Assembly: GCA_017416185.1 (NCBI GenBank)
Contig: JAFQDF010000016.1
Span: 1 to 56,169, forward strand
Length of the DNA stretch: 56,169 nt
Direction of reading: 5' to 3'
Source: Clostridia bacterium
GTDB lineage: Bacteria; Bacillota; Clostridia; Oscillospirales; CAG-272
Shown here: positions 33,738 through 43,268 of the stretch, piece by piece
Layout: each line of letters begins with the position of its first letter
Position numbering within the stretch: position 1 is the stretch's first letter
Position numbers and translations under genes: made by a program
The notes under the pieces: model-generated
Database searches by the model: none
The model's input: only the letters and a program-made list of their open reading frames with translations
What the model was told of the DNA's origin: nothing

Positions 33738-35906
33738 ATGAACCCTTTCAAAGATCCCGTATACAGAGCAATGTTTGAAGACGAAACTCTGGAGCTTGGT
33801 GAAAGAGCGGGTCTTGCGTATAAATATCTGGCAGAGGAGATGCCTGTTTATCTGACCAACACTCTCCTGCCCTATGCACGTATGATAAGCCCCACAGGAG
33901 GCGGCTGCATCAGCTACGATGCAGGTGTTGACTGTGACAGAGGCAGATATAAGTGGTTTGCCGAACAGGACCCCGAAAACGCAGAGGATATCCTCTACTG
34001 CTGCGAAAAATTCAAGAGCCTTACACGCCGTTCTCAGCACATCAACTTCACAGAAGCTGCAAGAAAAATGGCTGACGCAGGTGCAGGCTGGGGCGGCACC
34101 TGGGGCGGTCACTCTAACCCCGACTTCGGCCTTATAGTTAACGAGGGTACCGACGGTATCCGCCGCCGTATAGACGAGGGCAAGGCTAAGGGTAACTATG
34201 ATTCCGACTGGTTCTACCGCGGTTGCGAGTACACCATGGACGCTCTTGATACCCTTGGTGCAAAGTTCCGTGTGATGTACACAGAACGTGCAAAGACCGA
34301 AAGTGATCCCGTAAACAAAAAATGGTGCGAGGCTGCGGCAAAGGCATTTGAGACCATACCCATGAAGCCCGCATACGATTTTGTTTCTGCAATTCTTGCA
34401 TTCACTCTGGTATTCTCTGTTGACGGCTATGACTCTCCCGGCCGATTTGACCAGTATATGTTCCGTACCTGGTCTTGTGAGCAGGACGAGGCTATGAAAT
34501 ACGATGCTCTTAACCGTTTTTGGGAAGAAATGCACGACAAGCGTGCGTGGAATCTCTGCCTCTGCGGCTCTGACGAAAACTGGAACGATCAGACGAACGC
34601 ACTGAGCTACGAAATACTTAAAATAGCCCGCGAAAAGAAATATCAGACCCCCAACATCACCCTCCGTGTAAACCGTAACACACCTGAGGAGATGTGGCAG
34701 GCTATAGCGGACACCGAGGCATCCGGCATCGGTATGCCCGCCCTCTATAACGATGAGGTAGTTTGTCCTGCACTTGAAGCTATGGGCATTCCCCCTCACC
34801 ATAGCCATATGTACTGTATGAACGGCTGTAACCAGATCGACATCTTCGGCAAGAGCCATATGGGTCTTGAGGATGCTGAAGTAAATATGGGTAAATGCCT
34901 TGAGCTTGCACTGCATAACGGTGTTGACACCTGTTATCTCAAAGAGGTAGTATCCTTCACTTCCGGTGATGCCACCAAATTCACCAGCTACGAAGAGGTG
35001 GAAAATGCATTCATGCAGCAGATGGAATTTGCTACCTACGTATTCTGCGGTAACGCAAACTCCGCTCAGCATATGAGAGGCTACTATGGTCCCAACCCCT
35101 TAAGAAGCTCTCTTATCGAGGGTTGTATCGAAAAGGGCCGCGACTACCGTAACGGGGGTCCCCTCTATAACCACGGTCAGATCCTGGCCGAGGGTCTGGC
35201 AGACGCAGGCGACAGCCTCTATGCTATAAAGAAGCTGGTATTTGAAGAAAAGAAATATACCATGGCAGAGCTTATCAAGGCTCTTGACGATAACTTTGAG
35301 GGTCACGAGCAGCTCTATCGTGATTTCTCTACCTGCAGTAAGTTCGGCTGCGATATCGAAGAGGTAGACAAGATCACCGCTAAGATATTCAACCGCTTCA
35401 GCGTTGTTGCAAAGCGTAACAACACATACCGCGGCGGTATCTTTGCTACAGGCTGCAGCCCCTTCAGCCGTGCGGCTGACCATGCTCACCACGTGGGCGC
35501 ACTTCCCAACGGCAAGAAGTTCAGAGCATACGAATATGCCGATTGCATCGGTGCCACCCCCGGCAATGATACAAAGGGTCCCACCGCACTTATAAATTCG
35601 GTACTCCACTACAACCAGTATAACACCGGCAGCGGTATGGTATTCCAGACCAAGTTTGACAAGGAGCTGTTCAATACCGATACGGGCAAGCAGGCGTTTA
35701 TTGCTCTTGCCAAGACCTACTTTGCAGGAGGCGGTCAGCAGTTCGTTACCTGTGTTGTAAGCCACGAGGAGCTGCTTGATGCTCAGATACATCCCGAAAA
35801 GCACAAGGATCTTATAGTCCGTGTAGGCGGCTACAGCGATTACTTTGTAAATATCTCAAAGGCACTTCAGGACAACGTTATAAGAAGAACGTATCAGGAA
35901 ATTTGA
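33738..35906 (+). CDS. Glycyl radical enzyme of unassigned function (PFL-like family)
   Basis: 722 aa. The C-terminal radical site is VRVGGYSDYF with the radical Gly near residue 698, and the thiyl-radical Cys lies in CMNGCNQIDIFG (Cys about 364). In known dehydratases and C-C/C-N lyases of this superfamily (diol dehydratase, CutC, HypD) the Cys is followed by x-Glu (GCVE); in pyruvate formate-lyase two Cys are adjacent. Here the sequence is GCNQ, so neither type fits and the reaction is unknown. Anaerobic cytoplasmic enzyme needing a radical-SAM activase; no dedicated activase gene is adjacent, although pflA is convergent 600 bp away. AGGAGG before the ATG. A small unknown gene follows by 4 nt. 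Confidence 0.88.
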   Translation: MNPFKDPVYRAMFEDETLELGERAGLAYKYLAEEMPVYLTNTLLPYARMISPTGGGCISYDAGVDCDRGRYKWFAEQDPENAEDILYCCEKFKSLTRRSQHINFTEAARKMADAGAGWGGTWGGHSNPDFGLIVNEGTDGIRRRIDEGKAKGNYDSDWFYRGCEYTMDALDTLGAKFRVMYTERAKTESDPVNKKWCEAAAKAFETIPMKPAYDFVSAILAFTLVFSVDGYDSPGRFDQYMFRTWSCEQDEAMKYDALNRFWEEMHDKRAWNLCLCGSDENWNDQTNALSYEILKIAREKKYQTPNITLRVNRNTPEEMWQAIADTEASGIGMPALYNDEVVCPALEAMGIPPHHSHMYCMNGCNQIDIFGKSHMGLEDAEVNMGKCLELALHNGVDTCYLKEVVSFTSGDATKFTSYEEVENAFMQQMEFATYVFCGNANSAQHMRGYYGPNPLRSSLIEGCIEKGRDYRNGGPLYNHGQILAEGLADAGDSLYAIKKLVFEEKKYTMAELIKALDDNFEGHEQLYRDFSTCSKFGCDIEEVDKITAKIFNRFSVVAKRNNTYRGGIFATGCSPFSRAADHAHHVGALPNGKKFRAYEYADCIGATPGNDTKGPTALINSVLHYNQYNTGSGMVFQTKFDKELFNTDTGKQAFIALAKTYFAGGGQQFVTCVVSHEELLDAQIHPEKHKDLIVRVGGYSDYFVNISKALQDNVIRRTYQEI

Positions 35907-35910
35907 CATT

Positions 35911-36480
35911 ATGATAGGAAAAAGACTGACTAAGTTTGCACAGGAAAACAACCTTACAATATTTGACGAGATCGCCTACGGCTATTATAACGGCTATATG
36001 ATGACGGTGAATCAGAGCCATCATTATACTATATCGGTATCCTTCGCGGTAAGGATATACGACACTCCCTACGGACGAAAATACTCCGAGCTTCTCTGCG
36101 ACCATAAGAACAAGGTAAATTGGTCGGTTTCCGACATCGTCTTTACCGAATCGTATCTTGAATTATTCATTAACGATACCGGAAACACCATCGAAAAGAT
36201 GAAGAGCTGTATTGATACCGTTACCGAAATGATGAAGGAGGACGGCGTTGCGGCCAACGACGTCTGCACCGTCTGCGGTGATCCCATAGACCCTGACAAT
36301 TCGGGACTGTATCTCTACGACGGCAAGGCCCAGATAATGAATCACAACTGCGTTATCAAGCTCAACAACGAGCTGGCAGAAAAAAAGCGTAAGTATAACA
36401 GTCTTAAGTACCGTATACTTGTTAAGCTTAAGCGAAAGCGTAGGATCATTTTCCCGAGGAAGATAGTTAAGCTGAAATAA
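35911..36480 (+). CDS. Small protein with putative zinc-binding Cys motif, downstream of glycyl radical enzyme
   Basis: 189 aa, starting 4 nt after the glycyl radical enzyme stop with AGGAAAT upstream, so cotranscribed. Residues about 1-115 form an alpha/beta region without recognisable motifs. Residues about 123-150 contain CTVCGDPID and later NHNC, a pattern suited to one zinc ion. The last 35 residues are strongly basic (KRKYNSLKYRILVKLKRKRR), which could bind nucleic acid or membrane. No family recognised. The tight pairing suggests a role linked to the enzyme, but nothing in the sequence shows what. Confidence 0.7.
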   Translation: MIGKRLTKFAQENNLTIFDEIAYGYYNGYMMTVNQSHHYTISVSFAVRIYDTPYGRKYSELLCDHKNKVNWSVSDIVFTESYLELFINDTGNTIEKMKSCIDTVTEMMKEDGVAANDVCTVCGDPIDPDNSGLYLYDGKAQIMNHNCVIKLNNELAEKKRKYNSLKYRILVKLKRKRRIIFPRKIVKLK

Positions 36481-36481
36481 A

Positions 36482-36514
36482 AATAAGAGATTGTGGTTAC
36501 CACAATCTCTTATT
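36482..36514. terminator. Bidirectional terminator between convergent operons
   Basis: Perfect 15-bp stem (AATAAGAGATTGTGG and complement) with a 3-nt loop, starting 2 bp after the small gene's stop and ending at the pflA stop on the other strand. T-tracts on both sides. Confidence 0.92.
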
Positions 36515-37252
36515 TTATTTCTGTTTTCTGAAATTCTTGTAGCCGCGCCCGATGACCTTCTTGGCTTCGGCTGCGCCCTCCTTGGTCATAGGCGGAATAT
36601 CCTTTAAGGGATATTCTATACCAAGCTCCTTGTATTTTGAAATACCGAGGGTATGATAGGGCAGAACGTCCACCATTCTGACGTTATGAACAGAGGCTAT
36701 AAACTGTCCTAACTCATAGAGACTATCCTCATCGTCCGTGATTCCGGGTACCACCACGTGGCGTATCCACACAGGGATCTTCTTACTGTCAAGATAGCGG
36801 GCAAAGGCAAGGATATTTTCATTTTGCACGCCGGTAAGCTTCTTATGCTCCTGACTGTTGATATGCTTGATATCAAGCATGACCAGGTCTGTATATTTCA
36901 TCAGCTCGTCAAGCTTTTTGTCCCCCTCGCGGTAGGTTACACCCGAGGTGTCGATGCAAGTATGTATTCCCTGCTGCTTGGCTAATCTAAAAAACTCGAT
37001 CAAAAAATTGATCTGCATAAGCGGCTCGCCGCCGGTAACGGTAATGCCCCCGTGGGTGTAAAAGGCTTTATTCTTACGAAACTGCCAGATAAGCTCCTCG
37101 GGGGAATAGAGCGTGCCGCCCTCTGTGTTCCAGGTATCGGGATTGTGGCAATACTGACATCTCAGGGGACAGCCCTGAAGAAATACCACAAAACGGATTC
37201 CGGGACCGTCAACGGTCCCGAAGCTCTCTATGGAATGAATTTTTCCGTACAT
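36515..37252 (-). CDS. pflA: Pyruvate formate-lyase activating enzyme (radical SAM)
   Basis: 245 aa. The [4Fe-4S] cluster motif CPLRCQYCHNP (CxxxCxxC) lies at about residues 29-36 after ESFGTVDGPGIRFV, typical of PflA; TGGEPLMQ follows for SAM binding. With SAM it abstracts hydrogen from the glycine of the partner enzyme to make the glycyl radical under anaerobic conditions. Here its direct target would be the separate 80-aa glycyl radical protein encoded just upstream, whose stop overlaps this start by one base (TAATG). It may also serve the unusual glycyl radical enzyme at 33738-35906 (inference). Confidence 0.95.
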   Translation of the reverse strand: MYGKIHSIESFGTVDGPGIRFVVFLQGCPLRCQYCHNPDTWNTEGGTLYSPEELIWQFRKNKAFYTHGGITVTGGEPLMQINFLIEFFRLAKQQGIHTCIDTSGVTYREGDKKLDELMKYTDLVMLDIKHINSQEHKKLTGVQNENILAFARYLDSKKIPVWIRHVVVPGITDDEDSLYELGQFIASVHNVRMVDVLPYHTLGISKYKELGIEYPLKDIPPMTKEGAAEAKKVIGRGYKNFRKQK

Positions 37253-37494
37253 TATATCTGTGTGTGGAAGGTACGGGAGATTATCTCATCCTGCTGTTCC
37301 TTTGTCAGCTTGATGAAGTTTACCGCATAGCCGCTTACTCGTACCGTAAGCTGGGGATACTTTTCGGGATGAGCCTGAGCGTCAAGCAAAGTTTCCTTGG
37401 TAAAAACGTTGACGTTCAGATGGTGTCCTCCCTTCTGAACGTAGCCGTCAAGAAGAGCCACAAGGTTATCTATCTGATTCTGTGTTGCTTTCAT
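37252..37494 (-). CDS. Stand-alone glycyl radical domain (C-terminal piece of split pyruvate formate-lyase; GrcA-like)
   Basis: 80 aa. It matches the last ~75 residues of ordinary PflB: a [15 protein letters not shown] segment, [16 protein letters not shown] with the radical Gly at residue 55, and [15 protein letters not shown] at the end. It has its own ATG and an AGAGGT site, lies 12 bp after the pflB stop and overlaps pflA by one base. In other bacteria a similar protein (YfiD/GrcA) repairs oxygen-damaged PflB; here pflB itself lacks the domain, so this protein must supply the radical for catalysis rather than serve as a spare (inference). Confidence 0.92.
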   Translation of the reverse strand: MKATQNQIDNLVALLDGYVQKGGHHLNVNVFTKETLLDAQAHPEKYPQLTVRVSGYAVNFIKLTKEQQDEIISRTFHTQI

Positions 37495-37506
37495 TTTTAT
37501 TACCTC

Positions 37507-39612
37507 TTATTCTTCGTCAAAATCAAGCCCGTCAAAAAGGGTGGGCTCAAAGCAAGCACCGTTGCCGCAGTCTATATCTACGTCGATATCACCCGCAAAC
37601 ATCTGATCCTCCTTACCCAACGCTCCGGGGATGATGGAGAAGGTATTTGATATACCGTCCTGTGCATCCTTGAAGGGAAGCTTTGCAACAGAAGCAAGGG
37701 ATGCAACAGCTCCGTTTGTATCACGGCGGTGCATAGGGTTGGCACCGGGAGCAAAAGCCTCGCCTGCTTTTCTTCCGTCGGGGGTTGCACCCGTAGCCTT
37801 ACCGTAAACAACGTTTGAGGTTATGGTAAGAATAGAGGTGGTGGGGATGGAGTTGCGGTAGGTATGATTCTTACGGATATGCTCCATAAAGATATGGACT
37901 ATATCCGTAGCAATAGAGTCAACACGGTCATCGTCATTTCCGTACTTGGGAAAATCTCCCTCTACCTCATAGTCAACGGCAAGACCGGTCTCGTCGCGTA
38001 TTACTTTTACCTTTGCATACTTGATAGCGGACAGAGAATCCGCAACAACGGAAAGTCCTGCGATTCCGGTAGCAAACCAACGGGTAACCTGCTTGTCATG
38101 GAGAGCCATCTGAAGCTTCTCGTAACAGTATTTATCGTGCATATAGTGGATGACGTTGAGGGTATTTACGTAAACCTCCGCAAGCCATCTCATCATAGCA
38201 TCGAACTTTTTCATAACCTCGTCATAGTCGAGGTATTCGCTTGTAATAGGCTGGAACTCGGGACCTACCTGCTTACGGGAAATCTCGTCCTTACCGCCGT
38301 TGATGGCGTAGAGCAGACACTTTGCAAGATTGGCTCTTGCCCCAAAGAACTGCATCTCCTTACCTACGCGCATAGAGGATACGCAGCAGGCGATAGCATA
38401 GTCGTCACCGTGGGTAAAACGCATAAGGTCATCGTTCTCATACTGGATAGAGGAGGACTCGATAGACATCTTAGCACAATAGCGTTTGAAGTTCATCGGC
38501 AGATTTACCGACCAGAGTACGGTAAGGTTAGGCTCGGGGGATGCGCCTAAGTTGTTGAGGGTATGGAGATATCTGTAGGACATCTTTGTGACCATATGAC
38601 GTCCGTCGATCGCAACACCGCCGATAGCTTCAGTCACCCACTGGGGGTCGCCCGAGAAGAGGGCGTTGTATTCGGGAGTACGGGCAAATTTAACGAGGCG
38701 GAGCTTCATTACGAAGTGGTCAACCATCTCCTGTATCTCACGCTCGGTGTACTTACCTTCGCGAAGGTCACGCTCGGAATAGATATCAAGGAAGGTGGAG
38801 GTACGTCCCAGGGACATAGCCGCACCGTTCTGCTCCTTGATTGCAGCAAGGTAACCAAAGTAGAGCCACTGGATAGCTTCCTTTGTATCACGGGCAGGCT
38901 CGGAAATATCAAAGCCGTAGCTCAGAGCCATCTTCTTAAGCTCCTGAAGTGCTCTTATCTGTTCTGCCAGCTCCTCTCTCTCTCGGATGACCTCGGAGTA
39001 CATTGCAGTACGGGTGGTCTCCTTCTGCTCTATCTTGTCCTCGATAAGTCTGTCAACACCGTAGAGTGCTACACGGCGATAGTCACCGATAATACGGCCT
39101 CTGCCGTATGCATCGGGCAGACCCGTGATGATATGGCTGGAACGGCAGGCTCTCATCTCGGGGGTATATGCATCAAAAACACCTGCGTTGTGAGTCTTAC
39201 GGTGTATTGTGAAAAATTCTTTGATCTTGGGATCAATAGACAGACCTCTGTCTGTTACAGCCTTCTCTGCGGTACGGATTCCTCCGTAGGGCTGGAACGC
39301 GCGTTTGAAGGGCTTGTCTGTCTGAAAGCCCACTATTTTTTCAATATCCTTGTTAAGATAGCCGGGACCGTGGGAGGTAATGGTAGAAATAATGTCGGTA
39401 TCCATCTCAAGAACACCGCCTGCCTCGATCTCCTTCTTGGAGAGCTCGCAAACCTGAGCCCAGAGCTTGTTTGTATCCTCGGTTGCGCTCTCAAGGAATT
39501 CATCGTTTCCGTCATAGGGTGTATAGTTGTGTCGGATAAAGCTGCGCACGTTGATCTCTCTTATCCATGTGCCATGCTCAAAGCCTTCCCAACCTTTATA
39601 TTTATAGTCCAT
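37507..39612 (-). CDS. pflB: Pyruvate formate-lyase catalytic subunit lacking the glycyl radical domain
   Basis: 701 aa, against about 760 for E. coli PflB. All of the catalytic barrel is present, including the adjacent active-site cysteines in [11 protein letters not shown] (Cys 409-410) and [20 protein letters not shown] near 640. The protein follows the normal alignment to ALGKEDQ and then, instead of the radical domain, ends in a ~30-residue acidic tail ([16 protein letters not shown] ... DFDEE). The missing domain is the next gene, 12 bp away with its own ribosome site. It converts pyruvate and CoA to acetyl-CoA and formate in fermentation. Start ATG with AAGGAG; consensus promoter at 39660-39688. 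Confidence 0.95.
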   Translation of the reverse strand: MDYKYKGWEGFEHGTWIREINVRSFIRHNYTPYDGNDEFLESATEDTNKLWAQVCELSKKEIEAGGVLEMDTDIISTITSHGPGYLNKDIEKIVGFQTDKPFKRAFQPYGGIRTAEKAVTDRGLSIDPKIKEFFTIHRKTHNAGVFDAYTPEMRACRSSHIITGLPDAYGRGRIIGDYRRVALYGVDRLIEDKIEQKETTRTAMYSEVIREREELAEQIRALQELKKMALSYGFDISEPARDTKEAIQWLYFGYLAAIKEQNGAAMSLGRTSTFLDIYSERDLREGKYTEREIQEMVDHFVMKLRLVKFARTPEYNALFSGDPQWVTEAIGGVAIDGRHMVTKMSYRYLHTLNNLGASPEPNLTVLWSVNLPMNFKRYCAKMSIESSSIQYENDDLMRFTHGDDYAIACCVSSMRVGKEMQFFGARANLAKCLLYAINGGKDEISRKQVGPEFQPITSEYLDYDEVMKKFDAMMRWLAEVYVNTLNVIHYMHDKYCYEKLQMALHDKQVTRWFATGIAGLSVVADSLSAIKYAKVKVIRDETGLAVDYEVEGDFPKYGNDDDRVDSIATDIVHIFMEHIRKNHTYRNSIPTTSILTITSNVVYGKATGATPDGRKAGEAFAPGANPMHRRDTNGAVASLASVAKLPFKDAQDGISNTFSIIPGALGKEDQMFAGDIDVDIDCGNGACFEPTLFDGLDFDEE

Positions 39613-39659
39613 ATGAACTCCTTTCTATATCAATCATAATTATAATTTCGCTTGTTAAT

Positions 39660-39688
39660 ATTATAACACAGTATGAAAATCTATTCAA
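39660..39688 (-). promoter_or_regulatory. Promoter of the split pfl operon
   Basis: Minus strand: TTGAAT (39688-39683), 17 bp, TATAAT (39665-39660). About 50 bp before the ATG. Confidence 0.85.
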
Positions 39689-39751
39689 GAATAACAGGTG
39701 ACAAAATGATGAACATTTTTGTGATAAAAAAGGGCAAATTTAACAAAACAA

Positions 39752-39783
39752 AAAGATGCCGTTACAAACCTGACGACATCTTT
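39752..39783 (-). terminator. Terminator of the MarR-type regulator gene
   Basis: Minus strand: AAAGATGTCGT / ACGGCATCTTT (one G-T pair) with a 10-nt loop, then TTGTTTTGTT. Located 17 bp past the stop at 39801. Confidence 0.8.
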
Positions 39784-39800
39784 CGAATCAACATATAAAA

Positions 39801-40220
39801 TTATTTAAGTATATCGGTTATTTTGCAAAAAGCAGTGATAAGCTCGCTCTGTTCTCTGTCTGATAGCAGCGAAAGCTTTTCACACAGCTCGGAGTTCTTT
39901 GTTTTTATAGTGGATTCGATGAAGGTTTTTCCTTTCTCGGTGATACTCAAGAGTATGAATCTTGTATCCTCCTCGTACTGTGTTCGCACAAGCATACCGT
40001 CCTTCTCGAGCCTGCGGGCGATCTTGCCCACATAGCTTTGACTCAATCCGTAATTCTTTGCAAAGCCCGAAGCAGTTATGTTTTTACGGGAATAAACGTC
40101 CATTAAAAACAGCTCGGAGGTTGAATATGCACCAAGAGTGTTGTTGTTAAGTATCAGCTTTGATATGGGCAAACAGCACTCGTTGATTTCGATGATCTTA
40201 TTTATGATAGCTTTTTCCAT
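39801..40220 (-). CDS. MarR-family transcriptional regulator
   Basis: 139 aa winged helix-turn-helix protein. Residues about 32-62 (STSELFLMDVYSRKNITASGFAKNYG) and the recognition helix region LSQSYVGKIARRLEKDGMLVR, followed by the wing YEEDTRFILLSITEKGK, fit MarR; helices at both ends would form the dimer interface. MarR proteins repress operons for stress, antibiotic or aromatic-compound responses and release DNA on ligand binding. Target unknown. CGGAGG before the ATG; consensus promoter. Its promoter begins only 24 bp from the 40-bp hairpin array, which may be connected. Confidence 0.88.
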   Translation of the reverse strand: MEKAIINKIIEINECCLPISKLILNNNTLGAYSTSELFLMDVYSRKNITASGFAKNYGLSQSYVGKIARRLEKDGMLVRTQYEEDTRFILLSITEKGKTFIESTIKTKNSELCEKLSLLSDREQSELITAFCKITDILK

Positions 40221-40281
40221 ATTGTCTTACCTCCGATAGGTACAAATTACAGCATTGCTTACTCCGGCTACGCTTGTATAA

Positions 40282-40310
40282 ATTATATCAAATCCTACCA
40301 ACCGAGTCAA
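40282..40310 (-). promoter_or_regulatory. Promoter of the MarR-type regulator gene
   Basis: Minus strand: TTGACT (40310-40305), 17 bp, TATAAT (40287-40282). Confidence 0.85.
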
Positions 40311-40333
40311 TAGAAAACCATGTATCAAATAAA

Positions 40334-41505
40334 AGATAGTGTCATCAGGACACTATCTTTCGTGCCTAAATCGAGATAGTGTCATTAGGACAGTATCTTT
40401 TGTACCAAAGTTGAGATAGTGTCATTAGGACACTATCTTTAATCCCAAAGTTGAGATAGTGTCAGCAGGACTGTATCTTCCGTACCTAAGCAGAGATAAT
40501 GTCATCAGGACATTATCTCCCATACCTAAACTAAGATAGTGTCATCAGGACATTATCTCCCATACCTAAACTGAGATAATGTCATCAGGACAGTATCTTT
40601 GATACCCAAGTTGAGATAGTGTCATCAGGACAGCCTCTCCCGTGCCTAAACTAAGATAGTGTAATTAGGACTGTATCTTCCGTGCCTAAACTAAGATAGT
40701 GTCATCAGGACAGCATCTCCCGTACCTAAACTAAGATAGTGTCATCAGGACACTATCTTCTATGCCTAAGCTGAGATAGTGTCATTAGGACAGTATCTTT
40801 CGTACCAAAGTTGAGATAGTGTCATCAGGACAGTATCTCCCGTGCCAAGCCAAGATAGTGTCATCAGGACACTATCTTCTATGCCTAAACTAAGATAGTG
40901 TCCTAAGGACACTATCTTCTGTATCTATGCTGAGATAATGTCATCAGGACTGTATCTTCTGTATCTATGCTGAGATAATGTCATCAGGACTGTATCTTCT
41001 GTACCAAAGCTGAGATAGTGTCATTAGGACACTGTCTTCTGTGTCTAAGCCGAAATAATGTCATCAGGACAGCATCTCCCGTGCCGAAGTTGAGATAGTG
41101 TCATCAGGCTGTATCTTCCGTACCTAAGCTGAGATAGTGTCATCAGGACTGTATCTTCTGTACCAAAGCTGAGATAGTGTCATTAGGACACTATCTCCCG
41201 TGCCGACGTTGAGATAGTGTCATCAGGACAGCATCTCCCGTGCCAAGCCAAGATAGTGTCATCAGGACACTATCTTTAATACCTAAGCTGAGATAATGTC
41301 CTAAGGACACTGTCTTCTGTGTCTAAGCTGAGATAGTGTCATTAGGACACTATTTTCTATGCCAAAGCTGAGATAGTGTCATCAGGACTGTATCTCCCGT
41401 GCCGAAGTTGAGATAGTGTCATCAGGACTGTATCTTCCGTAGAGATGATAAGATAGAAGCCTAAGGACTGTATCTTAATTTCATCTCGCAGATAATGGCT
41501 GTATC
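40334..41505. repeat. Tandem array of about 30 hairpin-forming 40-bp units
   Basis: Units begin at 40334, 40374, 40414 and so on, with a 40-bp period (three units are 39 bp). Each has a 10-bp arm AGATAGTGTC, a 5-nt loop (ATCAG or ATTAG), a second arm GACACTATCT, GACAGTATCT or GACTGTATCT, and about 15 bp of linker of the TTCCGTACCTAAGCTG type. About 28 units are good copies; those at 41451 and 41490 are degraded. It lies between the MarR promoter and the terminator of the SLH gene and contains no credible reading frame. Confidence 0.95.
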
Positions 41506-41547
41506 TTTCATTTCAACCGTAGAATAGCCCCTTGGACAGATAACGTT

Positions 41548-41580
41548 AAAGCGGTGTCATTTATATAGTGACACCGCTTT
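41548..41580 (-). terminator. Terminator-like hairpin after the SLH gene
   Basis: Perfect 12-bp stem AAAGCGGTGTCA / TGACACCGCTTT with a 9-nt loop, 12 bp past the stop at 41593. T-runs are short on both sides. Confidence 0.75.
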
Positions 41581-41592
41581 TAGGCGTATTAT

Positions 41593-43263
41593 TTAAGACG
41601 AGGGAGGAGTTGCGTTGGACACCGGGCTGAAATAATCTGCCTGTATCGAACGTTCAAATATCGCTGCAGCCTCTGCCCGTGTGCAGGTATCTCTTGGGCG
41701 CAGCATCCCGTCATCACCGTAAAGTATAGGTTTTATCTCACCCGGACCCCTGCACATAGAGGAATCACATACCTCTACCGCAAGGCGCATAGCATCATAA
41801 GCATAGTAGGAAATACCATCAACATCCGAAAAAGAGTTGATCCCGCCTTTAATATAATAATCTGCCAGAAAATATTGTATCTCGTAATCTCTGAATACTG
41901 CATTATAAACAAGGGTCATAAGATCCTGTCTTGTAACCGGTCTGCCTACACCGTACATATCGTTACCCACACCCTTGGTATATCCCTTTTGGTACATCCA
42001 TTCCACCGCATCGGCATACCAGGCTCCGGGAACTACATCCTTAAAGCTGTAACGGGTGTAGGTCTCGTCAGCTCTGAGATATTTGTACATCACCATCGCA
42101 ACCTGCTCACGGGTCAGGGGGGCGTTTGGATCAAATCTGTAGTTGCCCATACCCTCCATATAGCCTCCGGCATAGCAATACTGTATGCCACTGAGATACC
42201 ATCCGCCGGGATGAAGATCCTCAAAATAGTTTTCCACTATTCCGATCCCCGATGCTTCAAAGGGGATCCATTTTGCCGTTTGGGAATAACTTTTACATAT
42301 CTCCGACGTCCAGAACTCGGAGTTCTCGGGATATAATACCTCACCCTTAAAATCGGTAAGCATACCGCTATACAGCTTGGGGGCCTTTCCGTTAAAGCTC
42401 ATTTTTTCAAGAGCGTTACAGCCCTTAAAGGCAGAGTCGGTTATCTCTCTTATTCCCGCGGGAAATACTATCTCGGTAAGAGAGCTGCAACCCTCAAATG
42501 CAGATCTGCCGATTGTGCGAAGTGATCTGTAAAACTCAATATCAAAAAGCTTCTTGCAGTTATAAAAGGCTTTTTCACCTATTCCGAATGCTTTTGTTAT
42601 CTTGGCCTTGGTCAGGTTTTCACAGTTATAGAAAGCGTTGTTTCCTATCTCCCCTTTTATGTTAACCTCAAGCTCACGGATATCGTACCTCCACCTCGAC
42701 GAAGGCGAGGTGCTTTTGCCGTCGATTACTTTATAGTCGGGCATATTGCCGTTACCCTCGACGGTAAGCTTTCCGGTAACCGGATCAAAACGCCATTCGA
42801 TACCGTCCTCGTTTACCGTCAGCTCCTCGGGACTGTAGGTATCAACACCGTGCTTTATTGCCATCTCGTAGATATCCTCGCTGTCAAGGATTCCCATTTC
42901 GTAGGACTCTTTAACCGTCATAAAGCCCGGCTCGTAATACATATCCCAGGTATACAACAAAAATCTGTCGGCATAAGCCGCGGAGGAAAAGCGAAAGCAG
43001 AGCTGCCCTATATAAAGATCATAAGGTTTATCGTCCTTTTCTTCTCCCTTGATACCGAGAATAACCACACGGTTTCTCAGCCATCCTCCGTATCTTCCGA
43101 GATCCTCCTCTATGATTATATCATCCTGTGAATATCCCGACCTCTTGGCATATGCCTTTATCATTCTGTTCGGGTCATAATCATAATCTGCGGATATGGG
43201 CAAAGCCGCAGAGATAAGTATAAAGCACAAAAACACCGTCAAAACGCGATAAATCTTTTTCAT
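41593..43263 (-). CDS. Surface protein with leucine-rich (BspA-type) repeats and three SLH domains
   Basis: 556 aa from the ATG at 43263 (MKKIYRVLTVFLCFIL...), with a signal peptide to about residue 24; the longer upstream frame is rejected because GGGAGG and a signal peptide mark this start. Residues about 195-310 are BspA-like leucine-rich repeats (IGNNAFYNCENLTKAKI, IGRSAFEGCSSLTEIVFP). Residues about 365-545 hold three S-layer homology domains (FDPNAPLTREQVAMVMYKY; FKDVVPGAWYADAVEWMYQKGY; CTRAEAAAIFERS) that bind pyruvylated secondary wall polymers. It is therefore probably attached to the cell wall surface. The ribosome site sits inside a strong hairpin. Downstream of the rubrerythrin gene. 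Confidence 0.9.
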   Translation of the reverse strand: MKKIYRVLTVFLCFILISAALPISADYDYDPNRMIKAYAKRSGYSQDDIIIEEDLGRYGGWLRNRVVILGIKGEEKDDKPYDLYIGQLCFRFSSAAYADRFLLYTWDMYYEPGFMTVKESYEMGILDSEDIYEMAIKHGVDTYSPEELTVNEDGIEWRFDPVTGKLTVEGNGNMPDYKVIDGKSTSPSSRWRYDIRELEVNIKGEIGNNAFYNCENLTKAKITKAFGIGEKAFYNCKKLFDIEFYRSLRTIGRSAFEGCSSLTEIVFPAGIREITDSAFKGCNALEKMSFNGKAPKLYSGMLTDFKGEVLYPENSEFWTSEICKSYSQTAKWIPFEASGIGIVENYFEDLHPGGWYLSGIQYCYAGGYMEGMGNYRFDPNAPLTREQVAMVMYKYLRADETYTRYSFKDVVPGAWYADAVEWMYQKGYTKGVGNDMYGVGRPVTRQDLMTLVYNAVFRDYEIQYFLADYYIKGGINSFSDVDGISYYAYDAMRLAVEVCDSSMCRGPGEIKPILYGDDGMLRPRDTCTRAEAAAIFERSIQADYFSPVSNATPPSS

Positions 43264-43268
43264 AACAA

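Noticed and set aside
37495..37510. Sequencing frameshift splitting pflB
   Set aside because: The two parts are separated by a stop, a ribosome site and an ATG, and PflB has an extra acidic tail with no counterpart in intact enzymes, so no single base change would restore one normal frame.
40334..41505. CRISPR array
   Set aside because: Repeats are regularly spaced and palindromic, but the 15-bp linkers resemble each other instead of being unique spacers, and no cas gene is present.
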